64,000 nucleotides of DNA from Roseomonas marmotae (GCF_017654485.1 NZ_CP061091.1:1563501-1627500); one strand, 5' to 3'; shown: positions 35,725 to 44,323, counted from the first letter of the stretch. Notes: generated by a model from the sequence alone, not told the origin. Made by a program: numbers and translations.

Positions 35725-36513
35725 ATGAGCGATCAAGTGCTGCTGAAGGCGCGCGGCGTGCGCAAGAGCTTTGGCGATGTCGAGGTGCTGAAGGGCATCG
35801 ACCTGGATGTGCGGCAGGGGCAGGTGGTCTCGCTGATCGGCGCTTCCGGCTCCGGCAAGACCACCTTCCTGCGCTGCGTGAACCTGCTGGAAGAGCATGA
35901 CGGCGGGGAGATCCTGCTGGACGGCGACCCCATCGGGTACCGCATGGACGGGGGCAGGCGCCGCCGGTTGAGCGAGGTCAGGATCTCCGCCCAGCGGGCG
36001 CGGATCGGCATGGTCTTCCAGCAGTTCAACCTGTTTCCGCACCTGACGGCGGAAGGCAATGTGATGCTTGGCCTGACCAAGGTGCTGGGCAAGGGCAGGG
36101 CCGAGGCGCGCGACATCGCCGGCCACTGGCTGGAGCGCGTCGGGCTGGCGGAACGCCGGGGCCACCACCCCTACCAGCTCTCCGGCGGGCAGCAGCAGCG
36201 GGTGGCGATCGCCCGCGCGGTGGCCATGCAGCCCCGCCTGCTGCTGTTCGACGAGGTGACGAGCGCGCTGGATCCGGAACTGGTGGCGGAAGTGCTGGGC
36301 GTGATGCAGAAGCTGGCCGAAAGCGGCATGACCATGCTGCTGGTGAGCCACGAGATGCTCTTCGTCCGCGACGTCTCGCACCACGTGCTCTTCCTCGATG
36401 GCGGGCGCGTGGCGCAGGCGGGGCCGCCGAAGGAAGTCTTCGGCAATCCCGAGAGCGAGCGGCTCAGGAGCTTCCTCGGCCGTATGCACGGCATGTTCGG
36501 CCAGATGACCTGA
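35725..36513 (+). CDS. Polar amino-acid ABC transporter, ATP-binding protein
   Basis: A 262-aa ATPase of the GlnQ/HisP family. Walker A is GASGSGKTT, the Q-loop MVFQQFNLFPHLT, the signature LSGGQQQRVAIARA, Walker B LLLFDEVTSALDPE, and the H-loop LVSHEM. The start at 35725 has GAGG nine bases upstream; an ATG at 35716 is also in frame. Last gene of the dadA-transporter unit, followed by a hairpin. Confidence 0.93.
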   Translation: MSDQVLLKARGVRKSFGDVEVLKGIDLDVRQGQVVSLIGASGSGKTTFLRCVNLLEEHDGGEILLDGDPIGYRMDGGRRRRLSEVRISAQRARIGMVFQQFNLFPHLTAEGNVMLGLTKVLGKGRAEARDIAGHWLERVGLAERRGHHPYQLSGGQQQRVAIARAVAMQPRLLLFDEVTSALDPELVAEVLGVMQKLAESGMTMLLVSHEMLFVRDVSHHVLFLDGGRVAQAGPPKEVFGNPESERLRSFLGRMHGMFGQMT

Positions 36514-36520
36514 AGGGAGC

Positions 36521-36540
36521 GGCGCCGCCGTCGCGGCGCC
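36521..36540. terminator. Hairpin between convergent ABC genes
   Basis: Arms 36521-36528 and 36533-36540 are perfect 8-base complements around a CGTC loop. It lies eight bases after the ATPase stop and 13 bases from the convergent stop of the next gene. No U tract. Confidence 0.45.
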
Positions 36541-36552
36541 AGCCCCGGGGCA

Positions 36553-38151
36553 TCACCCCCGCTTCACATTCATCGCGACGGTATATTCATCCGCCCGCGG
36601 CTCGTATGTCAGCGCGCCGCGCAGCGCCCAGATGTTCTTCTGCATGTGCAGCGGGATCACGCCCACATCCTCCATGGCCACCTTCATGGCCTGCTTGAAG
36701 ATGCTCTCGCGCTTCTCGTCATCGGCGGTGCGCAGGCCCTCGATCACCAGCTTGTCCACCTCTTCGTTGGAATAGCCGCTGAAGTTGGTGCTGCCGAAGC
36801 CCTTCTCGTTGTTCCGCGTCATCAGCACGCTCTTCAGCGCGGTGGAGGGCTCGCCGCTCGTCGCCCAGCCGATCAGCATGACGGAGAGGTCGTTGCGCGC
36901 CTGCCGCTGCGCCAGCACGGAGAAGGGCACGGCGTCCACGGCGGTCTGCACGCCGACGCGCTGCCACATCTGCGCGACGGCCTGGATGATCTGCGCGTCG
37001 TTGACATAGCGGTTGTTGGGGCCGAGCAGCGTGATCTTGAAGCCCTGCGGATAGCCCGCCTCCGCCAGCAGCTTCTTGGCGCCCTCCAGGTCGAATTTCT
37101 GGACCGGGATGGTCTCGTCATGGCCATTGGCGCCGGGCGGCATCATCTGCCCGGACGGGAAGGCCGCGCCCTGCATCACCCGGTCCACCATGGCCTGGCG
37201 GTTGATCGCCATGCTCAGCGCCTTCCGCACCCGCAGGTCCCGCAGGGGGTTCTTGTCCAGCTTCTTGCCGGCATTGTCGGTGATGTAGGGGGAGCTGTCG
37301 TGCGCCTCGTCCAGCTTCAGGTAGATGCAGCGCAGGCTCGGGATCTCGGAGAAGCTGATGCCCTGTGTGCTCTTCAGGCGCGGCGTATCGGCGGGCGGCA
37401 CCACGTCGATCATCTGCACGTCGCCGGAGAGCAGCGCCGCCACCCGCACGCCGTCATTGGGCACGAAGCGGTAGGTGACGGTGGCCCAGTCCGGCTTGTT
37501 GCCCCAGTACTGGTCGTTGCGCGTCATCACCACGCGGTCGTCGGGCGTGAAGGACTGCAGGCGGAAGGGTCCGGTGCCGATGACCGCCTTGCCGTTGTTG
37601 AAGTCGCCCGTCGGCGCCTCCACCATCGAGCGGTGGATGATGTAGATCTGGGTGAGGTCCTGCGGCAGCAGCGGATAGACCTCGGCCGTCTTGAGGCGGA
37701 TGGTATAGGGGTCCACGACCTCATGGCCCGTGACCGCCCGCATGTAGACGGTGAAGGGGCCGGGGCTGTTCGTGACGGATGGCACGCGCTTCAGCGTGGC
37801 CACCACGTCCTCGGCCGTGAATTCATCTCCGTTGGAGAATTTCACGCCCTTCCGCAGCTTGAATTCCCAGGTGGTGTCATCCACCAGCTTCCAGGATTCC
37901 GCCAGGCCGGGCTCCAGCTGGGCGGCATTGTTGCGCCCCACCAGCCTGTCGAAGAAGTGCTCCGCCACCATATTGTTGGGCGAGAGCGTGTGGTAGTGCG
38001 GGTCCAGCGAGGTCGGCGGGGCCGCGACCGCCAGGGTCAGGTTCTGGCCCTGCGCCCGTGCGGGGGAGGCCGGCAACTGCCCGGCCAGCAGCGCGGCGGC
38101 GGGAAGGGCCAGGAGGCTGCGGCGTCGGAGGTCGGTGGGTAGGCGGGGCAT
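36553..38151 (-). CDS. Family 5 ABC substrate-binding protein (fourth in the window)
   Basis: A 532-aa periplasmic SBP_bac_5 protein. Signal: [28 protein letters not shown], possibly Tat-dependent. Motifs shared with the 6.4-11.4 kb trio include TSLDPHYHTLSPNN, WEFKLRKGVKFSNGDEFTAEDV, NPLRDLRVRKALSMAINRQA and AGYPQGFKITLLGPNNRYVNDAQ. It is clearly more distant than the trio members are from one another. GGAG lies seven bases before the ATG. No family 5 permease is nearby, so it too is an orphan. Confidence 0.9.
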   Translation of the reverse strand: MPRLPTDLRRRSLLALPAAALLAGQLPASPARAQGQNLTLAVAAPPTSLDPHYHTLSPNNMVAEHFFDRLVGRNNAAQLEPGLAESWKLVDDTTWEFKLRKGVKFSNGDEFTAEDVVATLKRVPSVTNSPGPFTVYMRAVTGHEVVDPYTIRLKTAEVYPLLPQDLTQIYIIHRSMVEAPTGDFNNGKAVIGTGPFRLQSFTPDDRVVMTRNDQYWGNKPDWATVTYRFVPNDGVRVAALLSGDVQMIDVVPPADTPRLKSTQGISFSEIPSLRCIYLKLDEAHDSSPYITDNAGKKLDKNPLRDLRVRKALSMAINRQAMVDRVMQGAAFPSGQMMPPGANGHDETIPVQKFDLEGAKKLLAEAGYPQGFKITLLGPNNRYVNDAQIIQAVAQMWQRVGVQTAVDAVPFSVLAQRQARNDLSVMLIGWATSGEPSTALKSVLMTRNNEKGFGSTNFSGYSNEEVDKLVIEGLRTADDEKRESIFKQAMKVAMEDVGVIPLHMQKNIWALRGALTYEPRADEYTVAMNVKRG

Positions 38152-38327
38152 GAGCGTCTCCGGGGTATTGAACCAGCGATTATCCCTGCGGGCCATCTTA
38201 TGGTGACGGCTCCGAAACGGATTGCTGCATGGCCCGTGGTTTCGGTCAATGATCCTTCGCTGACCTGCGGCCGGCCGGGCGACCCGGTCCGGTGCGGGAG
38301 GCCTCCTGGAGACGCGTGCCGCCTGCG

Positions 38328-38909
38328 ATGACCAATCCCAACAGCTTCGACAACCGGCCGGAAAAGCGCGCCAGGTGGGATTCCCGCTATATCGGCCTGG
38401 CGCATCACATCGCGCAGTGGTCCAAGGACCCGCGCGCCAAGGTGGGGGCGGTGCTGGTGAACCAGCCGCATGCCCGCATCGTCGCCACCGGCTTCAACGG
38501 CTTCCCCGCCAATGTCGAGGACAGCGTGGAGCGGCTGGAGAACAAGGCCCGCAAGCTGCAGATGATCCTGCATGCCGAGCAGAACGCCTTGCTGAATGCC
38601 GGCCATGCCGCCCGGGGCTGCGACGCCTATGTGGTCGGCAAGCCGGTCTGCAATGTCTGCGCCACCCTGCTGATCCAATCCGGCGTCCGCAGGGTGGTGG
38701 CGGCCGCGCCGCGCCCGAACACCGATTCCTACTGGGACAAGGTGGGGCTGCTGGCCATCGAGATGCTACGGGAGGCGGGGGTGGAATTCACCCCCGTCAC
38801 CGGCGCCCAGCTGGATGCCCTGGGCCTGAACCGTGACGAGGCCCGCAGCGCCGAGGACCCGCTGGACCCCTTCCGGGAGCACCAGCAGGAATTCGACTTC
38901 GGCGGCTAG
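38328..38909 (+). CDS. Deoxycytidylate/cytidine deaminase family protein
   Basis: A zinc deaminase of 193 aa, related to ComEB-type dCMP deaminases, which make dUMP for thymidylate synthesis. Zinc and proton shuttle: HAEQNALLNAG (His, Glu) and PVCNVCATLLIQSG (two Cys). It opens RWDSRYIGLAHHIAQWSKDPRAKVGAVLVN, with the phosphate-binding Asp/Pro/Lys context. The 35-residue C-terminal tail (RSAEDPLDPFREHQQEFDFGG) is an unusual acidic end. Its stop codon shares the palindrome CTAG with the stop of the convergent PRC-barrel gene. Confidence 0.88.
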   Translation: MTNPNSFDNRPEKRARWDSRYIGLAHHIAQWSKDPRAKVGAVLVNQPHARIVATGFNGFPANVEDSVERLENKARKLQMILHAEQNALLNAGHAARGCDAYVVGKPVCNVCATLLIQSGVRRVVAAAPRPNTDSYWDKVGLLAIEMLREAGVEFTPVTGAQLDALGLNRDEARSAEDPLDPFREHQQEFDFGG

Positions 38910-39322
38910 CCGGGTTTGTATTCGGGCATGGCCTCGACCATGGCCTTGGTGGCGCCGGGCAGCAGCCAGCGCTCGCTGTGCTGCAACTGGTCGTAAGGCA
39001 CCGCCACCTGCTTCTTGCCGCTGCCCAGGAAGCCGCCGACCTCGACGACCACGGTCAGCCCGCCCTCCGGCGTGAAGATCAGGTCTTCGATCTCGCCGAT
39101 CGTCTCATTGGTGGAGGCATAGAGCTTCTGCCCCATCAGGTTGCTGGCCTGCCAGCGGGACTTGTCCAGGGAGACGACATCCGCGTTGGCGGCGGGGGCG
39201 GCGGGTGTGCCCGGCGGGCTGGTGGTGCCACCACCGGCGGCCGGGGCATTCTGCGCCAGGGCCGGGGCGGTGCCCAGCAGGGCCAGGGCGGCCAGCAGCT
39301 TCAGCGAAAGACGCGATCTCAT
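38906..39322 (-). CDS. Exported PRC-barrel domain protein
   Basis: About 138 aa. The signal peptide MRSRLSLKLLAALALLGTAPALAQ is followed by a low-complexity Ala/Pro/Gly spacer. A PRC-barrel follows at about residues 55-125 (NLMGQKLYASTNETIGEIEDLIFTPEGGLTVVVEVGGFLGSGKKQVAVPYDQL). PRC barrels are protein-protein or RNA-associated modules; exported ones in Rhizobiales and Acetobacteraceae are uncharacterised. An ATG at 39340, with GAGGG upstream, would add six residues. Its stop overlaps that of the convergent deaminase gene. Confidence 0.85.
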   Translation of the reverse strand: MRSRLSLKLLAALALLGTAPALAQNAPAAGGGTTSPPGTPAAPAANADVVSLDKSRWQASNLMGQKLYASTNETIGEIEDLIFTPEGGLTVVVEVGGFLGSGKKQVAVPYDQLQHSERWLLPGATKAMVEAMPEYKPG

Positions 39323-39389
39323 CCCTCGGGGCTCCTTCATGCGGCCCTCGGGAAACTGGCCGGGCGGGCCGGGGTTTCCGCCGCCCTGG

Positions 39390-40289
39390 CTAGCCGCCGG
39401 CCAGCGCCGCCCGCACGGCGGTCAGCTTCTCCGGATTGCGGACGACGTAGATGGCGCCGATGCGCCCATCCTCCCGCAGTTCCAGCGCCGTGGTCTGGGG
39501 CAGGCCATCGGCTTCCAGCGTCACATAACCGGGCAGGGCGTTGATATGGCCGAGATGCAGCAGGGGCGGGATCGGCGCCGGATACTTGCGGGCCAAGCCG
39601 GCGAAGAAGCGGCTGACCTCCCCGGCACCCAGGATGGGGTTGAGCGCGGCGGGGCGGATGCCGCCGCCATCGGTATGCAGCACCACGTCCCGCGCCAGCA
39701 GGTCGCGCAGGGCGGCCTCGTCCCCGCTGCGGCTGGCGGCCAGGAAGGCGCGGGCAATGCGCTGCGCCTCGGCCTCGCTCACCGCCTGGCGCGGCTCTGG
39801 CTCGCCCAGATGGGCTCGGGCGCGGGTGGCCAGCTTGCGGCAGGCGGCCTCCGTGCGGCCGAGCAGGGCGGCGATCTCGGCGAAGGGCGTCTCGAACAGG
39901 TCATGCAGGATGAAGACCGCGCGCTCCGCCGGGGAGAGGCGTTGCAGCGTCAGCAGGAAGGCCACGGAAATATCCTGCGCCCGCTCCCACGCCGCCTGCT
40001 GCGGCGGCCCGGCGGTCGTCAGCAGGGGCTCGGGCAGCCAGGGGCCGACATATGTCTCCCGGCGGTGGCGGGCGGATTTCAGATGGTCCAGGCTCAGCCG
40101 CGCGGTGACCTTCAACAGCCAGGCGCGGGGCAGCTCGATGGCCGCGCGGTCGGCGGTGCTCCAGCGCAGGAAGGCGTCCTGCGCGATATCCTCCGCCGTG
40201 GCCAGGGAGCCGGTCATGCGGTAGGCGAGCCCGATCAGCTCCGCCCGCAGCGGCATGAAGCTCTCGGCGGCATCGGGCTCGCCCGCCAT
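39390..40289 (-). CDS. ECF41-type RNA polymerase sigma factor (SigJ-like)
   Basis: A 299-aa sigma factor. Sigma2 region at about residues 10-80 (LAYRMTGSLATAEDIAQDAFLRW) and sigma4 at about 105-160 (RLSPAERAVFILHDLFETPFAEIAALLGRTEAACRKLATRARAH). A SnoaL-like C-terminal domain (170-299) regulates activity in place of an anti-sigma factor. ECF41 hallmarks are present: WLPEP at 84-88, DGGG at 207-210, and NPEKL at 285-289 (NPDKL in the consensus). It starts two bases after the stop of a carboxymuconolactone-decarboxylase gene, the classical ECF41 partner, and both are probably read from the ECF41-type promoter upstream. The signal sensed is unknown. Confidence 0.93.
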   Translation of the reverse strand: MAGEPDAAESFMPLRAELIGLAYRMTGSLATAEDIAQDAFLRWSTADRAAIELPRAWLLKVTARLSLDHLKSARHRRETYVGPWLPEPLLTTAGPPQQAAWERAQDISVAFLLTLQRLSPAERAVFILHDLFETPFAEIAALLGRTEAACRKLATRARAHLGEPEPRQAVSEAEAQRIARAFLAASRSGDEAALRDLLARDVVLHTDGGGIRPAALNPILGAGEVSRFFAGLARKYPAPIPPLLHLGHINALPGYVTLEADGLPQTTALELREDGRIGAIYVVRNPEKLTAVRAALAGG

Positions 40290-40291
40290 GG

Positions 40292-40750
40292 TCAGGCCGC
40301 CCTGGCCGGCGCGCTGCCGGGCACGCTGCGGAAGCCGACGGACAGCCGGTTCCAGGCATTGATCGTGGCGATCAGCAACGAGAGCTTCACGATCTCCTCA
40401 TCCGAGAAATGCGGGCGCAGGCCGTCGTAATCGGCATCCGGCGCCCCGGTGGTGGAGACCAGGGTCAGCGCCTCCGTCCAGGCCAGCGCCGCGCGCTCCC
40501 GCTCCGTGTAGTGCGGCGCTTCCCGCCAGGCATCCAGCAGGAAGAGGCGGGCGGGGCTTTCCCCGGCGGCCATGGCGTCCCGGCTATGCATCTCGATGCA
40601 GAAGGCGCAGCCGTTGATCTGGGAGGCGCGGGTCTTCACCAGATGGATCAGGCTGTGCTCCATCCCGCTGGTGGCGACGGCGCGCTCCAGCGCCAGCATG
40701 GGCTGCAGCATCCTGGGGGCGGTGGCGAAATAGTCGAGGCGAGGGGTCAT
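40292..40750 (-). CDS. Carboxymuconolactone decarboxylase-family (AhpD-like) protein
   Basis: A 152-aa all-helical protein with the AhpD-type redox site INGCAFCIEMHSRDAM (CxxC plus His). Family members act as peroxidase partners or decarboxylases. The gene is the standard target and neighbour of ECF41 sigma factors, whose exact role is not settled but is probably redox-related. AGGAG lies nine bases before the ATG. The ECF41 promoter is at 40783-40809. Confidence 0.92.
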   Translation of the reverse strand: MTPRLDYFATAPRMLQPMLALERAVATSGMEHSLIHLVKTRASQINGCAFCIEMHSRDAMAAGESPARLFLLDAWREAPHYTERERAALAWTEALTLVSTTGAPDADYDGLRPHFSDEEIVKLSLLIATINAWNRLSVGFRSVPGSAPARAA

Positions 40751-40782
40751 GGCGGCGCTCCTGTAGGGGTTGATACCCTCAG

Positions 40783-40809
40783 GACGAGGCAGCGGTGCCG
40801 GATGTGACA
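40783..40809 (-). promoter_or_regulatory. ECF41-dependent promoter (TGTCACA-N16-CGTC)
   Basis: On the minus strand TGTCACA (40809-40803) is followed by exactly 16 bases and then CGTC (40786-40783). This is the consensus known for ECF41 sigma factors. It lies 33 bases upstream of the ATG of the carboxymuconolactone-decarboxylase gene, whose operon encodes an ECF41 sigma factor, so autoregulation is expected. Confidence 0.88.
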
Positions 40810-40933
40810 GGGCGGCAACAGATTTCCGCGCCTGGGGGCAACCCAGCCCTGCCGCGGCAACCCTGGGTTTGCGGCCCCCGGCACGCTATATGGCAGCGCA
40901 CCCGAAAAGACGACGCGCCCGCGGAGCACAGTT

Positions 40934-42592
40934 TTGCAGAACCTTGAGACGCCTGATGCCCCTCCCTCTGCGGGCCATAACCAGCCCCCGTTGAGCGAAA
41001 CGGCCACCGAAGCCCATCGCCGCCGCACCTTCGCCATCATCGCCCACCCAGACGCCGGCAAGACGACGCTGACGGAGCAGTTGCTGCTGCTCGGCGGCGC
41101 CATCCAGATCGCCGGCGCCGTGCGCGCCAAGGGCGAGCGGCGCCGCACGCGCTCGGACTGGATGAAGATCGAGCAGGACCGCGGCATTTCCGTCGCGACC
41201 TCGGTCATGACCTTCGAATATGCCGGGCAGGTCTTCAACCTGCTGGACACGCCGGGCCACGAGGACTTTTCCGAGGATACCTACCGCACCCTTTCCGCCG
41301 TGGACGCGGCGGTGATGGTGATCGACGCCGCCAAGGGCATCGAGGCGCAGACCCGCAAGCTGTTTGAAGTCTGCCGGATGCGCGACATTCCCATCGTCAC
41401 CTTCATCAACAAGATGGACCGCGAGGCGCGGGAGCCGCTGGAGCTGCTGGACGAGATCGAGAAGACCCTCGCGCTCGACGTGACGCCCGCCACCTGGCCG
41501 ATCAGCTCCGGCCGGCAGTTCGCCGGCGTCTATGACATGGCCCATAGCACCCTGCGCCTGCTGGGCGAGGAAGGGGAGCGGGACGAGCCCGTCTCCGGCC
41601 TGGAGGACCCGCGCATCGACGCCCTGGTGGGCGAGGAGCGGGCCCAGCATCTGCGGGAGGGGGCGGAGATCGCCTCCGTCTATCCGGAATTCGAGCTGGA
41701 GAAGTTCCGCGAGGGCCATCTGACGCCGATCTATTTCGGCTCGGCGCTGCGGGGCTTCGGCGTGAAGCACCTGCTGGACGGCCTGGCTGCCTTCGCGCCC
41801 CCGCCTTCCGCCCGTGAGGCCGATGTCCGCACGGTGCAGCCGGAGGAGGAGAAGCTCTCGGGCTTCGTCTTCAAGATCCAGGCCAATACCGACCTGAACC
41901 ACCGTGACCGCGTGGCCTTCCTGCGCATCTGCTCCGGCCGCCTGCGCAAGGGTGCGCGGCTGAAGCAGGTGCGGACGGGCAAAAGCATCCCGGTCAATGC
42001 GCCGCTGTTCTTCTTCGCGAAGGAACGGCAGGTGGCCGAGGAAGCCTGGCCGGGCGACGTGGTGGGCATCGCCAATCACGGCGTGCTCCGCATCGGCGAC
42101 ACGCTGACGGATGGCGAGGAGCTGAACTTCCGTGGCGTGCCCAGCTTCGCGCCGGAGATCCTGCGCCGCGTGCGGCTCGATGACCCGATGCTGGCCAAGA
42201 AGCTGCGCAAGGCGCTGGACCAGCTGGCCGATGAGGGCGTGGTGCAGGTCTTCCGTCCCATGGACGGCAGCCAGCCGGTGGTGGGCGTGGTCGGCCAGCT
42301 TCAGCTGGACGTGCTGAGCAGCCGCATTCAGGCCGAATACGGCGTCAACATCACCTTCGAGGGCACCTCCTGGTCCACCATGCGCTGGGTGGCGCCGAAG
42401 GAGGACGGGCCGCAGGGCCGCGCGGCGCTGGACCGCTTCCTGCGCTCCGCCCCCAGCCAGATGGCCGAGGACCACGACAACCAGCCCGTGGCCTTCTTCA
42501 CCTCCGACTGGGGTCGCAAGCGCTCCGAGGATGAGAATCCGGCGCTGCACTTCCTGAACTTCCGGGAACAGCATGGGGTGGAGGCGGGCTGA
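40934..42592 (+). CDS. prfC: Peptide chain release factor 3
   Basis: A 552-aa translational GTPase that recycles RF1/RF2 from the ribosome. G1 is AHPDAGKTTLTE, G3 DTPGHEDFSEDTYRTL, and G4 FINKMDREA. RF3-specific segments include LLGGAIQIAGAVRAKGERRRTRSDWMKIEQDRGISV and the C-terminal TSDWGRKRSEDENPALHFLNFREQHG. The proposed start is TTG at 40934, with GGAG seven bases upstream; a second TTG at 40991 would give a more standard N-terminus without the GHNQPP stretch. Its last 95 bases overlap, in antisense, the 3' end of the EamA gene. Confidence 0.94.
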   Translation: MQNLETPDAPPSAGHNQPPLSETATEAHRRRTFAIIAHPDAGKTTLTEQLLLLGGAIQIAGAVRAKGERRRTRSDWMKIEQDRGISVATSVMTFEYAGQVFNLLDTPGHEDFSEDTYRTLSAVDAAVMVIDAAKGIEAQTRKLFEVCRMRDIPIVTFINKMDREAREPLELLDEIEKTLALDVTPATWPISSGRQFAGVYDMAHSTLRLLGEEGERDEPVSGLEDPRIDALVGEERAQHLREGAEIASVYPEFELEKFREGHLTPIYFGSALRGFGVKHLLDGLAAFAPPPSAREADVRTVQPEEEKLSGFVFKIQANTDLNHRDRVAFLRICSGRLRKGARLKQVRTGKSIPVNAPLFFFAKERQVAEEAWPGDVVGIANHGVLRIGDTLTDGEELNFRGVPSFAPEILRRVRLDDPMLAKKLRKALDQLADEGVVQVFRPMDGSQPVVGVVGQLQLDVLSSRIQAEYGVNITFEGTSWSTMRWVAPKEDGPQGRAALDRFLRSAPSQMAEDHDNQPVAFFTSDWGRKRSEDENPALHFLNFREQHGVEAG

Positions 42593-43439
42593 CCCGCCCC
42601 GCCGCGCCCTGGCGGGTGATGTAGAGCGCGCTGCCGACGATCAGCGCCGCGCCCGCCACCAGCCAGTTGTCGATGGCTTCCTGGAACAGCACCGCGCCTG
42701 TCGCCGCGGCGAAGACCAGCCGCACATAGGTGACGGGCGCGATGGCCGAGGCATCGACCAGCCGCAGCGCGCCGATCCAGAGATACATCCCCGCCGGGCC
42801 CAGCAGCCCCATGCCCGCCAGCAGCAGCGCATTGGTCCAGCCCGGCCAGGCCAGCCCGCCCCAGGCGAAGGGCAGGGCGCCGACGGTGGTGAAGATGCCG
42901 ATATAGAGCATGATGGTGCCGGTGCGCTCGGTGCGCGCCAGGCTGCGGGTGGTCAGCGCGATGCCCGCGCCGAAGAAGGCCGAGAGCAGGGAGGCCGCCA
43001 GCGGCCAGCTCATCGGCAGCATCCCCGGGCGCACCACCAGCAGCACGCCCGCGAAGCCCACCAGCGTCGCCGCCCAGCGCCGCCAGCCGACTTCCTCCTT
43101 CAGCAATGGGCCCGCCAGCGCCGTGATGAAGAGCACGGAGGTGAAGGAGAGCACCGTCGCCGTCGCCAGCGTCAGGTGCAGAAAGCCGATGTAGTACAGC
43201 CCCCAGCTGATCAGGGAGAGCAGGCCGCGCAGCATCTGCATCGGCATCTGCTTCGTGCGCAGCAGGTCCGGCCCGGTGCGCAGCAGCAGCGGCGCCACCC
43301 AGACCAGCTGGCCGAAGGAGCGCACCAGCAGGATCGTCTCCACGGGCACGCCCACCATCAGCTTGGTCAGGCTGGCTTCCAGGTTGAACAGAAAGGCCGC
43401 GGCGACGGCCAGCAGAACCGCCTGCTGTATCGGGCTCAT
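42498..43439 (-). CDS. EamA/DMT-family transporter 1
   Basis: A 313-aa inner-membrane transporter with ten predicted helices in two EamA halves (TVLSFTSVLFITALAGPLLKEEVGWRRWAATLVGFAGVLLVV marks the first; TYVRLVFAAATGAVLFQEAIDNWLVAGAALIVGSALYIT ends the second). The core ends near residue 280; the remaining Pro/Ser-rich tail is encoded antisense to the conserved 3' end of prfC. It overlaps the start region of its paralogue's stop by four bases, forming an operon. Drug or metabolite export is likely; substrate unknown. Confidence 0.88.
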   Translation of the reverse strand: MSPIQQAVLLAVAAAFLFNLEASLTKLMVGVPVETILLVRSFGQLVWVAPLLLRTGPDLLRTKQMPMQMLRGLLSLISWGLYYIGFLHLTLATATVLSFTSVLFITALAGPLLKEEVGWRRWAATLVGFAGVLLVVRPGMLPMSWPLAASLLSAFFGAGIALTTRSLARTERTGTIMLYIGIFTTVGALPFAWGGLAWPGWTNALLLAGMGLLGPAGMYLWIGALRLVDASAIAPVTYVRLVFAAATGAVLFQEAIDNWLVAGAALIVGSALYITRQGAAGRVSPPPPHAVPGSSGSAAPDSHPRSACDPSRR

Positions 43440-44323
43440 CCGCGCGCGCGGGCCTCGGCGACGGAAACCAGGGTCGCCCCGGCCAGGATGACCAGTGACC
43501 CCGCCCAGCCCCAGGCATCCGGCGCCTCGGCATAGAGCGCCCAGCCGAAGAGCGCGGCGATGGGCAGCCGCAGATACTGGAAGGGCCCGACGGCCGAGGC
43601 CTCGCCGAAGCGGAAGGCCTCCGTCACCAGCAGGATGATGGAGGGCGTGAAGGCCGAGAAGGCCAGCAGTGCCAGCAGTTCCAGCCAGCCGATGGGCTGC
43701 CAGCCCCAGATGGCCGCCGGCAGCACGCCCAGGAAGGTCACCACGCCCACCCAGGTCAGGATGGTCGCGGTGCTCTCGGTGCGTGTCAGCATCCGCGTCG
43801 TCACCGTCAGCCCGCACCAGGTAACGGCCCCCGCCAATGCCGCCGCCACACCCAGCGGCGCGGCCATCAGCATCCCCGCGCCCTCCCAGGGGCGCAGCAT
43901 CAGGCAGACGCCGGCGAAGCCCGCCAGCACGCCGGCCCAGCGCGCCGCGCCCACCCTCTCCTTCAGCAGCGGGCCGGCCAGGATGGTGGTGATCATGACG
44001 CTGGTGAAGGAGAGCACCGTGGCGGAGGCGAGGTCGAGCTGGGTGAGGGAGAAGTAGTAGAGGCCCCAGGTTACCAGCGAGCAGCTGCCGCGCAGTACAT
44101 GCAGAGGGATATGGCGGCTTCGCAGCAGCCCCGGCCCGGCCGAGAGCAGCAGCGGCACCACCCAGGCCAGCTGCCCGCCGGCGCGGAACAGCAGCTGCGT
44201 CGTCACCGGCACGCCGCGGGCGGTCAGCCAGCGGATGAAGAGCGCCTCCACGCAGAAACAGAAGGCTGCCGCCGCCATCAGCACGGCGCCCCGGAGATTG
44301 CCCCGGGCCTGTGATTCGCTCAC
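43436..44323 (-). CDS. EamA/DMT-family transporter 2
   Basis: About 295 aa, ten helices, paralogue of the next gene downstream. It has the same motifs: TVLSFTSVMITTILAGPLLKERVGAARWAGVLAGFAGVCLML and FQYLRLPIAALFGWALYAEAPDAWGWAGSLVILAG. The GTG at 44323 is preferred because GGGGAGG lies about ten bases upstream; the ATG at 44347 would add eight residues but has no ribosome site. First gene of a two-gene operon with ATGA overlap. The pair could form a heterodimer or duplicate a single function. Confidence 0.86.
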   Translation of the reverse strand: MSESQARGNLRGAVLMAAAAFCFCVEALFIRWLTARGVPVTTQLLFRAGGQLAWVVPLLLSAGPGLLRSRHIPLHVLRGSCSLVTWGLYYFSLTQLDLASATVLSFTSVMITTILAGPLLKERVGAARWAGVLAGFAGVCLMLRPWEGAGMLMAAPLGVAAALAGAVTWCGLTVTTRMLTRTESTATILTWVGVVTFLGVLPAAIWGWQPIGWLELLALLAFSAFTPSIILLVTEAFRFGEASAVGPFQYLRLPIAALFGWALYAEAPDAWGWAGSLVILAGATLVSVAEARARG

